64,000 nt of DNA from Gemmatimonadota bacterium (GTDB lineage Bacteria; Gemmatimonadota; Gemmatimonadetes; Gemmatimonadales; Gemmatimonadaceae), in NCBI GenBank assembly GCA_026387935.1, contig JAPLKU010000019.1:1-64000 (forward strand), written 5' to 3'. How positions within the stretch are numbered: position 1 is the first letter of the stretch; every line of letters starts with the position of its first letter. Below, in pieces: positions 35,781-42,791 of the stretch. The notes beneath the pieces were generated by a model. The model was not told where the DNA came from and did no database searches. It saw nothing but the letters and a program-made list of their open reading frames with translations. A program made the position numbers and the translations under genes.

Positions 35781-37745
35781 ATGGACGAAAACATCGACGT
35801 TCTGCTTTCTGAAACACGCTCCTTCCCGCCCCCGGACGCCTTCGCGCGAGACGCGCACATCAATACGGACGCCATCTATAGGTTGGCAGACAAGGACTAC
35901 GAGGCGTACTGGGCGAGCGCGGCGGGCAGTCTCGAGTGGATGGCCCCCTGGAAGACCGTTCTCGAATGGACCCCGCCCCATTCCAAGTGGTTCGTCGGTG
36001 GAAAACTCAATGTCTCGGCCAACTGTGTTGACCGGCATATCCGCACGCCGAATCGCAACAAGGCCGCGATCATCTGGGAAGGCGAGAATGGGGACCGCCG
36101 CACGCTGACGTACTGGGATCTGTACCGCGAAGTGCAGCAGTTCGCGAATGTGCTCAAGGGGCTCGGCGTTCAAAAGGGCGACCGCGTCGGGATTTACCTG
36201 CCGCTGATTCCCGAGTGCGCGGTCGCGATGCTCGCCTGCGCCCGCATCGGAGCCATTCATAGCGTCGTGTTCGGCGGATTCAGTCCGGACTCGCTGCGCG
36301 ACCGCATGAACGATGCGGAAGCGAAGGTACTGATCACGGCCGACGGTGGATATCGGCGCGGCCAGGTGGTGCCGCTCAAGCGCAACGTCGACAAGGCACT
36401 GGTCGAAGCGCCGACGGTAAAGCATGTCGTCGTCGTGCAGCGCCGGCAGGGCGGGTTCAGCGACCTCTTCACGGAAATGAAACCCGGTCGCGACGCCTGG
36501 TATCACGAACTCATGGCCACCGCGAAGGCCGACTGCCCGCCGGCAGCGATGGATGCGGAAGACGTACTCTTCATTCTCTATACCTCGGGCACGACGGGAA
36601 AACCCAAAGGCATCGTGCACACCACCGGTGGCTATCTCACCGGCGCGGCGACGTCCACGAAGATCGTGTTCGACCTCAAGGACAGCGACGTCTTCTGGTG
36701 CACCGCCGACGTGGGCTGGATCACGGGACACACCTATCTCGTGTATGGACCGCTCGCGAATGGCGCCACCTGCGTGATGTACGAGGGCGCACCCGATTGG
36801 CCGCAGCGCAACAGATTCTGGGAAATCTGCGAGCGCCACGGCGTCACGATTCTCTATACGGCACCGACCGCGATTCGCGCCTTCATGAAGTGGGGCGACG
36901 AGCACCCCGCCAAACACGACCTCTCGCGACTCCGACTCCTCGGGTCAGTGGGCGAACCCATCAATCCGGAAGCGTGGATGTGGTACCACGAACACATCGG
37001 CGGAAAGCGCTGCCCGATCGTGGACACCTGGTGGCAGACAGAAACTGGCTCGATCGTGATTTCGCCATTGCCCGGCCTCACGGCAACCAAGCCGGGAAGC
37101 GGCACCAAGGCGCTGCCGGGTTACTTCGCCGAGTTGCTCGACTCGACGGCGGTGCGGATTCCGGTGGGTGGTGGACTGCTCGCGCTGACGAAGCCGTGGC
37201 CGTCCATGCTGCGCACCATCTGGAACGATGACGCGCGGTACGTACAGACCTACTTCACGAAATGGAACAACCGGCCGGACATTTACTTTCCCGGCGATGG
37301 CGCCAAGCGCGATGACGACCAGTATTTCTGGATCCTCGGCCGCGTGGACGACGTGCTCAATGTTGCCGGGCATCGGATTGGCACGATGGAAGTCGAGAGC
37401 GCGCTGGTGGAGCACCACGCGGTGGCGGAAGCCGCTGTGGTCGGGAAGACACACGAGGTGAAGGGCCAGGCGATCGCCGCATTCGTCACGTTGCGTGAAG
37501 GATTCACGCAGTCGGCGGCGCTCCGCGACGAGCTCAAGAAGTTCGTCGCCAACAAAATCGGCGCACTCGCCCGCCCGGACGACATTCTGTTCAGTGCCGA
37601 CCTGCCCAAAACGCGGTCGGGCAAGATCATGCGCCGGCTGCTCCGTGACATCGCCGAGGGCCGAGCGTTGGGCGACACGACGACGCTCGCCGACCCTGGG
37701 GTCGTCTCGGCACTGAAGTCGCAGTACGAGGAAAAAGAGGGCTAG
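35781..37745 (+). CDS. acs: Acetyl-CoA synthetase
   Basis: 654 residues from the ATG at 35781, which has GGGG four bases upstream; an in-frame extension to 35598 lacks family similarity. AMP-forming ligase: motif [14 protein letters not shown], the Acs-specific WWQTETGS, and C-terminal [16 protein letters not shown] plus the acetylatable Lys motif [14 protein letters not shown]. Length and motifs match Acs. It activates acetate, which the deoC-ALDH pathway could supply. Confidence 0.95.
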   Translation: MDENIDVLLSETRSFPPPDAFARDAHINTDAIYRLADKDYEAYWASAAGSLEWMAPWKTVLEWTPPHSKWFVGGKLNVSANCVDRHIRTPNRNKAAIIWEGENGDRRTLTYWDLYREVQQFANVLKGLGVQKGDRVGIYLPLIPECAVAMLACARIGAIHSVVFGGFSPDSLRDRMNDAEAKVLITADGGYRRGQVVPLKRNVDKALVEAPTVKHVVVVQRRQGGFSDLFTEMKPGRDAWYHELMATAKADCPPAAMDAEDVLFILYTSGTTGKPKGIVHTTGGYLTGAATSTKIVFDLKDSDVFWCTADVGWITGHTYLVYGPLANGATCVMYEGAPDWPQRNRFWEICERHGVTILYTAPTAIRAFMKWGDEHPAKHDLSRLRLLGSVGEPINPEAWMWYHEHIGGKRCPIVDTWWQTETGSIVISPLPGLTATKPGSGTKALPGYFAELLDSTAVRIPVGGGLLALTKPWPSMLRTIWNDDARYVQTYFTKWNNRPDIYFPGDGAKRDDDQYFWILGRVDDVLNVAGHRIGTMEVESALVEHHAVAEAAVVGKTHEVKGQAIAAFVTLREGFTQSAALRDELKKFVANKIGALARPDDILFSADLPKTRSGKIMRRLLRDIAEGRALGDTTTLADPGVVSALKSQYEEKEG

Positions 37746-37784
37746 CCTAACCGTGGCTGGCCTGAATCGTTACAATCTTGGGTG

Positions 37785-38756
37785 ATGAGAGACATCCGGG
37801 AGGCACTGCAGGCGTCGCTGGGTGATGCCTACCACATCGAGCGGGAGCTTCCGCGCGGTGGGTTGTCGCGGGTATTCGCCGCAACAGAGACGGCGCTTGG
37901 CCGCACCGTGGTGCTCAAGGTGCTCTCGCCGGAACTCGCCGCAACGCTGTCGGCAGAGCGATTCAAGCGGGAGATCACGCTGGCGGCGCGACTGCAGCAT
38001 CCCCACATCATTCCGCTGCTGAGCACCGGAAGCGCGGCGGACTCGCTTTTCTACACCATGCCGCTGGTGGAAGGCGAGTCGCTCCGCGAGCGAATGAATC
38101 GCGAGCGACCGATGCCCATCGAGAGCGCGACGCAGATTCTGGCTGAAGTGGCCACCGCGCTGGCGTATGCACATGACCTGGGCGTGGTGCACCGCGACAT
38201 CAAGCCGGAAAACGTGATGTTCTTCCATAGCAGCGCGGTGGTGCTCGACTTCGGCATTGGCAAGGCGCTCACCGCGGCGACGCACGCGGCCGAAGAATCG
38301 TCTGGTGGTCGCCTCACGCAGCGCGGGATGAGCCTCGGCACGCCGACCTACATCTCGCCGGAGCAGGCGGTGGCCGACCCCGACCTCGACCACCGCGCGG
38401 ACATCTACTCACTCGGCGTCATGGCGTACGAAATGCTCTCCGGCCATCCACCGTTTGCCGGCCGGAGCGCGCAGATGGTGATGGCGGCTCACGCCAACCA
38501 ACAGCCAGAGCCGATTGGCAAGAAGCGAGCGGACATACCGGTAGCGGTGGCCCAAATTGTCATGAAGTGCCTGGCAAAGGCGCCCGCGAGCCGCCCGCAG
38601 AATGCCGCCGAAGTTGTGCTCGCGCTGAGGGACCCGCGCAACTCAGGTGCGACGGCGGCGCGCGCTTCATTTGTATCTCGGCTGTTGGCCTGGCTGCCCT
38701 GGGTGATCGCCGCGGCTGCGACGGCGACAGCGGGCTACTTCGCCTCGCGGCGCTAG
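37785..38756 (+). CDS. Serine/threonine protein kinase with C-terminal membrane anchor
   Basis: 323 residues from the ATG (a GTG lies one codon earlier). Hanks-type kinase domain: Gly-rich loop LPRGGLSRVFAA, catalytic Lys in VVLKVLSPE, HRDIKPENVMFF, DFGIGKA, and APE-like SPEQAVADPDLDHRADIYSLGV. A single transmembrane helix ends the protein (LLAWLPWVIAAAATATAGYFA) with no extracellular domain, so the kinase faces the cytoplasm. The activation segment is long (TAATHAAEESSGGRLTQRGM). Its stop codon overlaps the convergent VKOR stop. Confidence 0.92.
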   Translation: MRDIREALQASLGDAYHIERELPRGGLSRVFAATETALGRTVVLKVLSPELAATLSAERFKREITLAARLQHPHIIPLLSTGSAADSLFYTMPLVEGESLRERMNRERPMPIESATQILAEVATALAYAHDLGVVHRDIKPENVMFFHSSAVVLDFGIGKALTAATHAAEESSGGRLTQRGMSLGTPTYISPEQAVADPDLDHRADIYSLGVMAYEMLSGHPPFAGRSAQMVMAAHANQQPEPIGKKRADIPVAVAQIVMKCLAKAPASRPQNAAEVVLALRDPRNSGATAARASFVSRLLAWLPWVIAAAATATAGYFASRR

Positions 38757-39178
38757 TCCGGCCGGAAGGATCGCAGGTCGAGGACGCTCAACACGAAGAG
38801 CACCAGCACAACCGCCGCGCTGCCCACACAGTAGCGGCAGATGGCGTCGATCTTCACGATCTCAAGCCAGGTGAGGTAGCCGGAGAAGATCACGCCCCAG
38901 CCATTGAGCGCCACGAGCACAACACTCGGCCAGCGTTGCTCGGTGAGTGAGCCCAGTGCGCCGGCCGTCGCCACAACGAAGACACTGAGGTAATAGCCCA
39001 CGCCCCAGAGCGCGACGGGTTGGCCGAGAAACTTGGACCAGTTGCTCCCCTGCACTTTTTCGCAGCCGCCGGTGCCGCATGCGAGCGACCCCACATAGCC
39101 GTAGTGGTAGAGCGTGAGGTACGCGGCGAGGAAGATGCCGCCCAGCGCGAGGACGGCAGTCAGCATCCGGCGTGTCAT
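38753..39178 (-). CDS. Vitamin K epoxide reductase (VKOR) family protein
   Basis: 141 residues from the ATG at 39178. Four transmembrane segments; loop cysteines in SLACGTGGCEKV and active-site CRYC in DAICRYCVGSAAVV. VKOR passes electrons from DsbA-like proteins to quinone and reoxidises them. It follows the DsbA-like gene by 4 bases, giving a two-gene disulfide-forming operon. It lacks the thioredoxin fusion seen in some VKOR proteins, which the separate neighbour replaces. It overlaps the kinase gene by 4 bases at the stop. Confidence 0.92.
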   Translation of the reverse strand: MTRRMLTAVLALGGIFLAAYLTLYHYGYVGSLACGTGGCEKVQGSNWSKFLGQPVALWGVGYYLSVFVVATAGALGSLTEQRWPSVVLVALNGWGVIFSGYLTWLEIVKIDAICRYCVGSAAVVLVLFVLSVLDLRSFRPD

Positions 39179-39182
39179 CGAG

Positions 39183-39908
39183 TTACGGCTTCGCCTTGGC
39201 CGGTGCCTTGGTTGCCGGCGCCTTCGCAGCGTCAGCAATGGCCTGGTCGACGTACTTCTTGAACTCGTCGAACGGAATGTTACCGGGATACATCTTCGCG
39301 CCAATCACGAATGTCGGCGTCTGGCCGATGCCGCGGCGCACCCCTTCGAGCATGTTGGCCTTGATGCGCGGATAGTGCTCCTGTGTGTCGAAGCATTTCT
39401 CCCACTGCGTCATGTTGATCCCCACGGTGGCCGCGAGTTTCATCAGCGGCTTTTTCGGGTTGCTCGTCGCCTCGCCATTCCATTTGTCCTGCGCGGCAAA
39501 CACCTGATCGTGCATTTCGACGAACTTGCCCTGGTCCGCAGCGCAGGCAACGGCGTTCGACGCGGGCCAGGTGTTCTTGTGGATGTCGAGCGGCATGTCG
39601 AAAAAGCGGAACGACACCATCCCCGTATTGATCATGCGCTCGCGAACGTCCGGTTCCGTCACCGTCGCCCAGCTACCACAGGCCGGGCATTCGAAGTCAC
39701 CGAACTCGACCACTTGTACCGGCGCGTCGGGCCGACCCATCAGGTAGCCCTCCGCGGTGCCGGCCTCAAGGCTCGGATCAACTGGCTTCACACCGGCGCG
39801 TGGGCGAGACACGGCGTAGCCAAGGATAGCGATTCCAACGATCGCGACGAGGACAATCGCGCCGACAAACCTGGAATTTGACGGCTTCTTTGAGGCGGAC
39901 TTGGCCAC
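39183..39908 (-). CDS. DsbA-like thioredoxin-fold protein, membrane-anchored
   Basis: 241 residues. N-terminal membrane segment (FVGAIVLVAIVGIAILGYAV) and a thioredoxin fold with VVEFGDFECPACGSW (CPAC active site) and the cis-Pro motif GQTPTFVIGAKMYPG. DsbA insertion region is present. The tail is Ala/Lys/Pro-rich (APATKAPAKAKP). It belongs to the BdbD/DsbA-like group that pairs with VKOR. It would form disulfides in exported proteins. Confidence 0.92.
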   Translation of the reverse strand: MAKSASKKPSNSRFVGAIVLVAIVGIAILGYAVSRPRAGVKPVDPSLEAGTAEGYLMGRPDAPVQVVEFGDFECPACGSWATVTEPDVRERMINTGMVSFRFFDMPLDIHKNTWPASNAVACAADQGKFVEMHDQVFAAQDKWNGEATSNPKKPLMKLAATVGINMTQWEKCFDTQEHYPRIKANMLEGVRRGIGQTPTFVIGAKMYPGNIPFDEFKKYVDQAIADAAKAPATKAPAKAKP

Positions 39909-39970
39909 GTGAATATGCTCCTGAAGTGAAATCCCGGGCTCAGGACTGGAGCCCCACAGGCCGGGCTAAA

Positions 39971-39991
39971 CGGTCGGTTTTTTTTCGACCG
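39971..39991. other. Inverted repeat with T-run loop upstream of the dsbA-like gene
   Basis: Arms CGGTCG (39971-39976) and CGACCG (39986-39991) enclose a loop of G and eight T. It lies in the divergent region between the DsbA-like gene and the gene at 40156; function unknown. Confidence 0.45.
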
Positions 39992-40070
39992 AAGTGAAGA
40001 TAATGCCGCCGGCACGTTGAGGGCCCCAAATTGCGTCAACGCGGCGCCAATCCGAGCCGTAAATGAAATG

Positions 40071-40100
40071 CCCACAAAGTGGGTTCGTCCTATAGGAACC
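40071..40100 (+). other. Two adjacent small hairpins in the leader of the 88-residue gene
   Basis: CCCAC/GTGGG (40071-40075, 40079-40083) abuts GGTTC/GAACC (40082-40086, 40096-40100), the latter centred on the palindrome TCCTATAGGA. They overlap by two bases, so they are mutually exclusive. They lie 55-85 bases upstream of the start codon at 40156. Confidence 0.35.
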
Positions 40101-40155
40101 AGCGCCAGAACTGATTAAGATTCGCGCTGAGCCCTTTACCTCCAAACCTGACGAA

Positions 40156-40422
40156 ATGATCACGAAGAAGGCCCCCAGGCCGAACCGCGAAACGGCTGGT
40201 CCAACCCCGTTTGCGCAGGCGCGAGATGAACTATTCCAGCACATCATCGGATGCGACGTCGTAGGCGCCGACCCCGCGCACCAGAAAGAATGGTTCGACG
40301 AAACACTGTCATACATGAAGGAACGGTTCCACGAGCTCGACCCCGCGAAGCTCACGGAGCTTCGCACGCTGGGCGAACGATTTGCCCAACCCGCCAAGCG
40401 GAACCAGACGGTCAGCGCGTAG
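40156..40422 (+). CDS. Small hypothetical protein
   Basis: 88 residues, no recognised family. Charged and soluble, with a likely helical middle (QARDELFQHIIGCDVVGADPAHQKEWFDETLSYMKERFHEL). No signal or membrane segment. It has its own terminator directly downstream, which supports a real single-gene unit. Confidence 0.6.
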   Translation: MITKKAPRPNRETAGPTPFAQARDELFQHIIGCDVVGADPAHQKEWFDETLSYMKERFHELDPAKLTELRTLGERFAQPAKRNQTVSA

Positions 40423-40443
40423 GAAGCAGTGTCAGCAGCAGTC

Positions 40444-40476
40444 GAGGGCGCCCGCAGTGGCGCCCTCTTTATTTTT
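40444..40476 (+). terminator. Intrinsic terminator after the 88-residue gene
   Basis: Perfect 9-bp GC-rich stem GAGGGCGCC / GGCGCCCTC (40444-40452, 40459-40467) followed by TTTATTTTT. Confidence 0.9.
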
Positions 40477-40479
40477 GCC

Positions 40480-41478
40480 CTACCGGCCCGACGTGCGCGC
40501 GCGCTTGAAAATCAGGGAGAGGCGCGCCCCGCCGCCCACACCAACTTCGATCGCGGGCCGCCAGTGGCCGCGGAAAGGCAAATCGGCCCCGACAATGAGC
40601 AAAAGCCCCACGCGGCCCGCGTCGCCCTCGCGCCACGCGACAAACGCGCCACCGCCAGCGTAGGGCCCCCAGCGCGACTCCGCAAATGGATCGACGAGGA
40701 ACCGCGCGGTCATGTCGGCGCGCACGCTGTTTCGCTGCGCGGTCCCGAGTTCGCGCCCAAATGAGAGCCCGTTGGCGATTCGCACGTAGTAGCCGGCCGG
40801 CACATTCAGCGCCACGCCCGCGAAGGGTCCGCTCCCTGCGCTGACGGCGGCGCCAGCGCTGATTTCCGGCTGGACGGTTGGTGCGAAGGTGAACGCCTGC
40901 GCGGAAGCCGGCTCGGCGGTTGCGGCCAGCCCAGCGACGAGGATGGCGATCGCTGCGGCGGGCCGGCTCCGCGCGAGTGCAATGACGTATTCCGCGATGG
41001 CCACGAGCGAGGTGATGCAGACCACGACTGCGGTGGCCATGATCCATTGCGGGGCGATGTACGCCAGCGCCAACGCGGCGAGCTGCATGACGGTCAGTAC
41101 TTTCCCCGCGATCCGCGGGAGGAACCGAAACTCGCGCCAGAATCCCGTGGCGCGCGCGATGATCCACGCGGTGAGCAGCGACATGTCACGGACGCCGAGC
41201 ATGAGGAGCTGCGGCAAGGTGATGGTCCCGTCGGTCCAGAGCACGAACACGGCCACGATGAGAAAGCAGCGGTCGGCGAAGGGATCGATCATCGCCCCCA
41301 TGCGCGACGACGACCCGCGGGTGCGAGCGAGGTAACCATCCAGAAAGTCCGTGACCCCAGCCGCCCCGATGAGGACCAGTCGCGGCGCCGTGCCCGGAAA
41401 AAACGGGAAGAGCGCGGCCATCACGAGCCGCGACAGGGACACCAGGTTGGGCAGGGTCGCGAGCGCGTCGCGGGCCAT
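40480..41478 (-). CDS. CDP-alcohol phosphatidyltransferase fused to an exported beta-barrel-like domain
   Basis: 332 residues. Residues 1-170 are a polytopic CDP-alcohol phosphotransferase with the complete motif D44-x2-DG-x2-AR-x8-G61-x3-D65-x3-D69, as in PgsA/Pls-type phospholipid synthases. Residues 174-193 form a second, signal-peptide-like segment (AAAIAILVAGLAATAEPASA, then QAF), and 194-332 are strand-rich and glycine-rich (GPFAGVALNVPAGYYVRIANG, YAGGGAFVAWREG, EVGVGGGARLSLIF), like small outer-membrane barrels. Either one polyprotein is processed at A193/Q194 or an internal start makes a second protein. The fold of the C-terminal part is inferred from pattern only. Confidence 0.7.
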   Translation of the reverse strand: MARDALATLPNLVSLSRLVMAALFPFFPGTAPRLVLIGAAGVTDFLDGYLARTRGSSSRMGAMIDPFADRCFLIVAVFVLWTDGTITLPQLLMLGVRDMSLLTAWIIARATGFWREFRFLPRIAGKVLTVMQLAALALAYIAPQWIMATAVVVCITSLVAIAEYVIALARSRPAAAIAILVAGLAATAEPASAQAFTFAPTVQPEISAGAAVSAGSGPFAGVALNVPAGYYVRIANGLSFGRELGTAQRNSVRADMTARFLVDPFAESRWGPYAGGGAFVAWREGDAGRVGLLLIVGADLPFRGHWRPAIEVGVGGGARLSLIFKRARTSGR

Positions 41479-41578
41479 GGGCGTAAGCTAGGAACCGTCC
41501 CAAATGCTTGCCAGCATCGGCCCTGCGACCTAGTTTCGCGGAGCAGGCCGATTGTTCCCTTCGACGGGGTTGGACCGC

Positions 41579-42043
41579 ATGGCCGATACGATTGAACTGC
41601 TCCGAAATGTGGCGATTTTCAAGGATCTTCACGACGGCGAGCTCGCGCGCGTCGCACAGGTATGCCGCACGCAGGAGTTCGTGTCCGGCGAGTACGTGTT
41701 CAAGGAAGGAGAAAGTGGGAACCGGCTCTACCTCATCGTTGCAGGCGATGTGCGCATCAGCCGGACGATTCCGGGAAGCGGCGAGGAAGCCCTCGCCATT
41801 CTGAAGCCCGGCGCACTCTTTGGCGAAATGGCCGTGTTCGACCGCAGTGAGCGGTCCACGGACGCGATTTTAAACGGCGGTACGAAGTGCCTCACCATTG
41901 CCCGGTCGGACTTCGAGCTCCTGCTCGACTTCAACCGCGACATTGCGTACAAGGTGCTCTGGTCATGCATCCGCCTGCTCTCGCTGCGGCTGCGGAGCAC
42001 CAACGACTCGCTGCGGTCGTTCCTCGCAATGAGCATGTTCTAA
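41579..42043 (+). CDS. Cyclic nucleotide-binding domain protein
   Basis: 154 residues, essentially one cNMP-binding domain: LRNVAIFKDLHDGELARVAQVC, FVSGEYVFKEGESGNRLYLIVAGDVRIS and the phosphate-binding cassette PGALFGEMAVFDRSERSTDAI. The cassette has the GE of the consensus, with S/R positions compatible with nucleotide binding. There is no helix-turn-helix, so it is not a CRP-type regulator by itself; it ends in a helical tail. It is divergent from the CDP-alcohol gene. Confidence 0.88.
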   Translation: MADTIELLRNVAIFKDLHDGELARVAQVCRTQEFVSGEYVFKEGESGNRLYLIVAGDVRISRTIPGSGEEALAILKPGALFGEMAVFDRSERSTDAILNGGTKCLTIARSDFELLLDFNRDIAYKVLWSCIRLLSLRLRSTNDSLRSFLAMSMF

Positions 42044-42046
42044 CGG

Positions 42047-42085
42047 AGATGGCAGATGGCAGTTGGTAGGCGGTAGCAGGTGGTA
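42047..42085 (+). repeat. Intergenic copy of the short GGCAG/TGGTAG repeat
   Basis: Imperfect tandem units of about 7 bases (GATGGCA, GATGGCA, GTTGGTA, GGCGGTA, GCAGGTG, GTAGAGC). Bases 42050-42066 match the reverse complement of the ALDH-linker repeat at 4988-5004 in 16 of 17 positions. Confidence 0.6.
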
Positions 42086-42096
42086 GAGCGCACCCA

Positions 42097-42450
42097 ATGA
42101 CACACGGGCCCGCACCGCTCATTCAGCGCGTCGCCGATTTCCGGGGCGTCACGTCGCCAGTCCTGCGGGACGCGGCGGCGCTCTCTGGCCTCGCCCTTTC
42201 CGCTGCTGGCGCGGCCGGTCTCAGCACGATCGAGTCACCGATTGTGCGCTCGTTACCGCGTGATGGGCTCGCGCTCACGCTGTTCCTCGACCTCGGCCAT
42301 ATCGTCGTGCACACGATGCCCGACCGAGAGACCGTCGTGCTCGACCTGCTCGTGGCTGCCGGCCGCGATCCGCAGAAGGCCGTGGACGTGTTCGCGCGAA
42401 AGTTCGGCGTGGCTGAAGCGCGGGCGGCGCAGGCCGTCGACCGCGGGTAG
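42097..42450 (+). CDS. S-adenosylmethionine-decarboxylase-fold protein lacking the pyruvoyl serine
   Basis: 117 residues. It aligns end to end with bacterial SpeH/SpeD proenzymes: ADFRGVTSPVLRD for ADLYGVxxxLL, then LPRDGLALTLFLDLGHIVVHTMPD for GVTAVxLLAESHxSIHTWPE, and VVLDLLVAAGRDPQKAVDVFARKF for AAVDIFTCGxxxxPxxAL. The self-cleaving serine is replaced by Gly67, the preceding Glu by Leu66, and the catalytic cysteine by Ala88; the His (68) remains. It therefore cannot form the pyruvoyl cofactor and is not an active decarboxylase by the known mechanism. A binding or structural role is inferred. No speE lies nearby. Confidence 0.7.
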   Translation: MTHGPAPLIQRVADFRGVTSPVLRDAAALSGLALSAAGAAGLSTIESPIVRSLPRDGLALTLFLDLGHIVVHTMPDRETVVLDLLVAAGRDPQKAVDVFARKFGVAEARAAQAVDRG

Positions 42451-42462
42451 CCAAGGGAACCC

Positions 42463-42785
42463 ATGCCCGCCTACTTCCGGCCCGAAGCGCTCGCGTTTCT
42501 TAAAGGCCTCAGGCAGAACAACAAGAAAGAATGGTTCGAGGCCAATCCCAAAAGGAAATTGACCGGGGTGCTGGCTTCTACCTGCATCTCGAGCCTGGCG
42601 CATCGCTGATCGGGGGAACCGCCTTCAACAAGCGGTTCGACGGCCTCACTGACGACGAACCGGGCGTGAAGCTCACGCTCATGCCCTCGCTGATTGACCG
42701 CGCGATGAAGGACTACGCGCTGATCGTTCCGCTCTGCCGCTGGCTCAACAATGCCCTCGGGTACCCGCGCGCGAAAACGCGGTAA
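42463..42785 (+). pseudogene. Decayed DUF2461 family gene
   Basis: The 5' piece encodes MPAYFRPEALAFLKGLRQNNKKEWFEANPK, the normal DUF2461 N-terminus, and then shifts frame and stops at 42609. The continuation lies in another frame (about 42570-42785): GAGFYLHLEPGASLIGG, then FNKRFDGLTDDEP and RWLNNALGYP. About 80 residues are missing between the first two blocks and about 30 between GASLIGG and the next block, judged from the usual family length (about 210-220). Two or more deletions plus a frameshift make it non-functional. Confidence 0.75.
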
Positions 42786-42791
42786 GCGAGC

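Noticed and set aside
40071-40100. Possible tRNA-like fold from adjacent hairpins and GGGTTCG
   Set aside because: No acceptor stem, D-arm or anticodon arm of correct size can be drawn around it.
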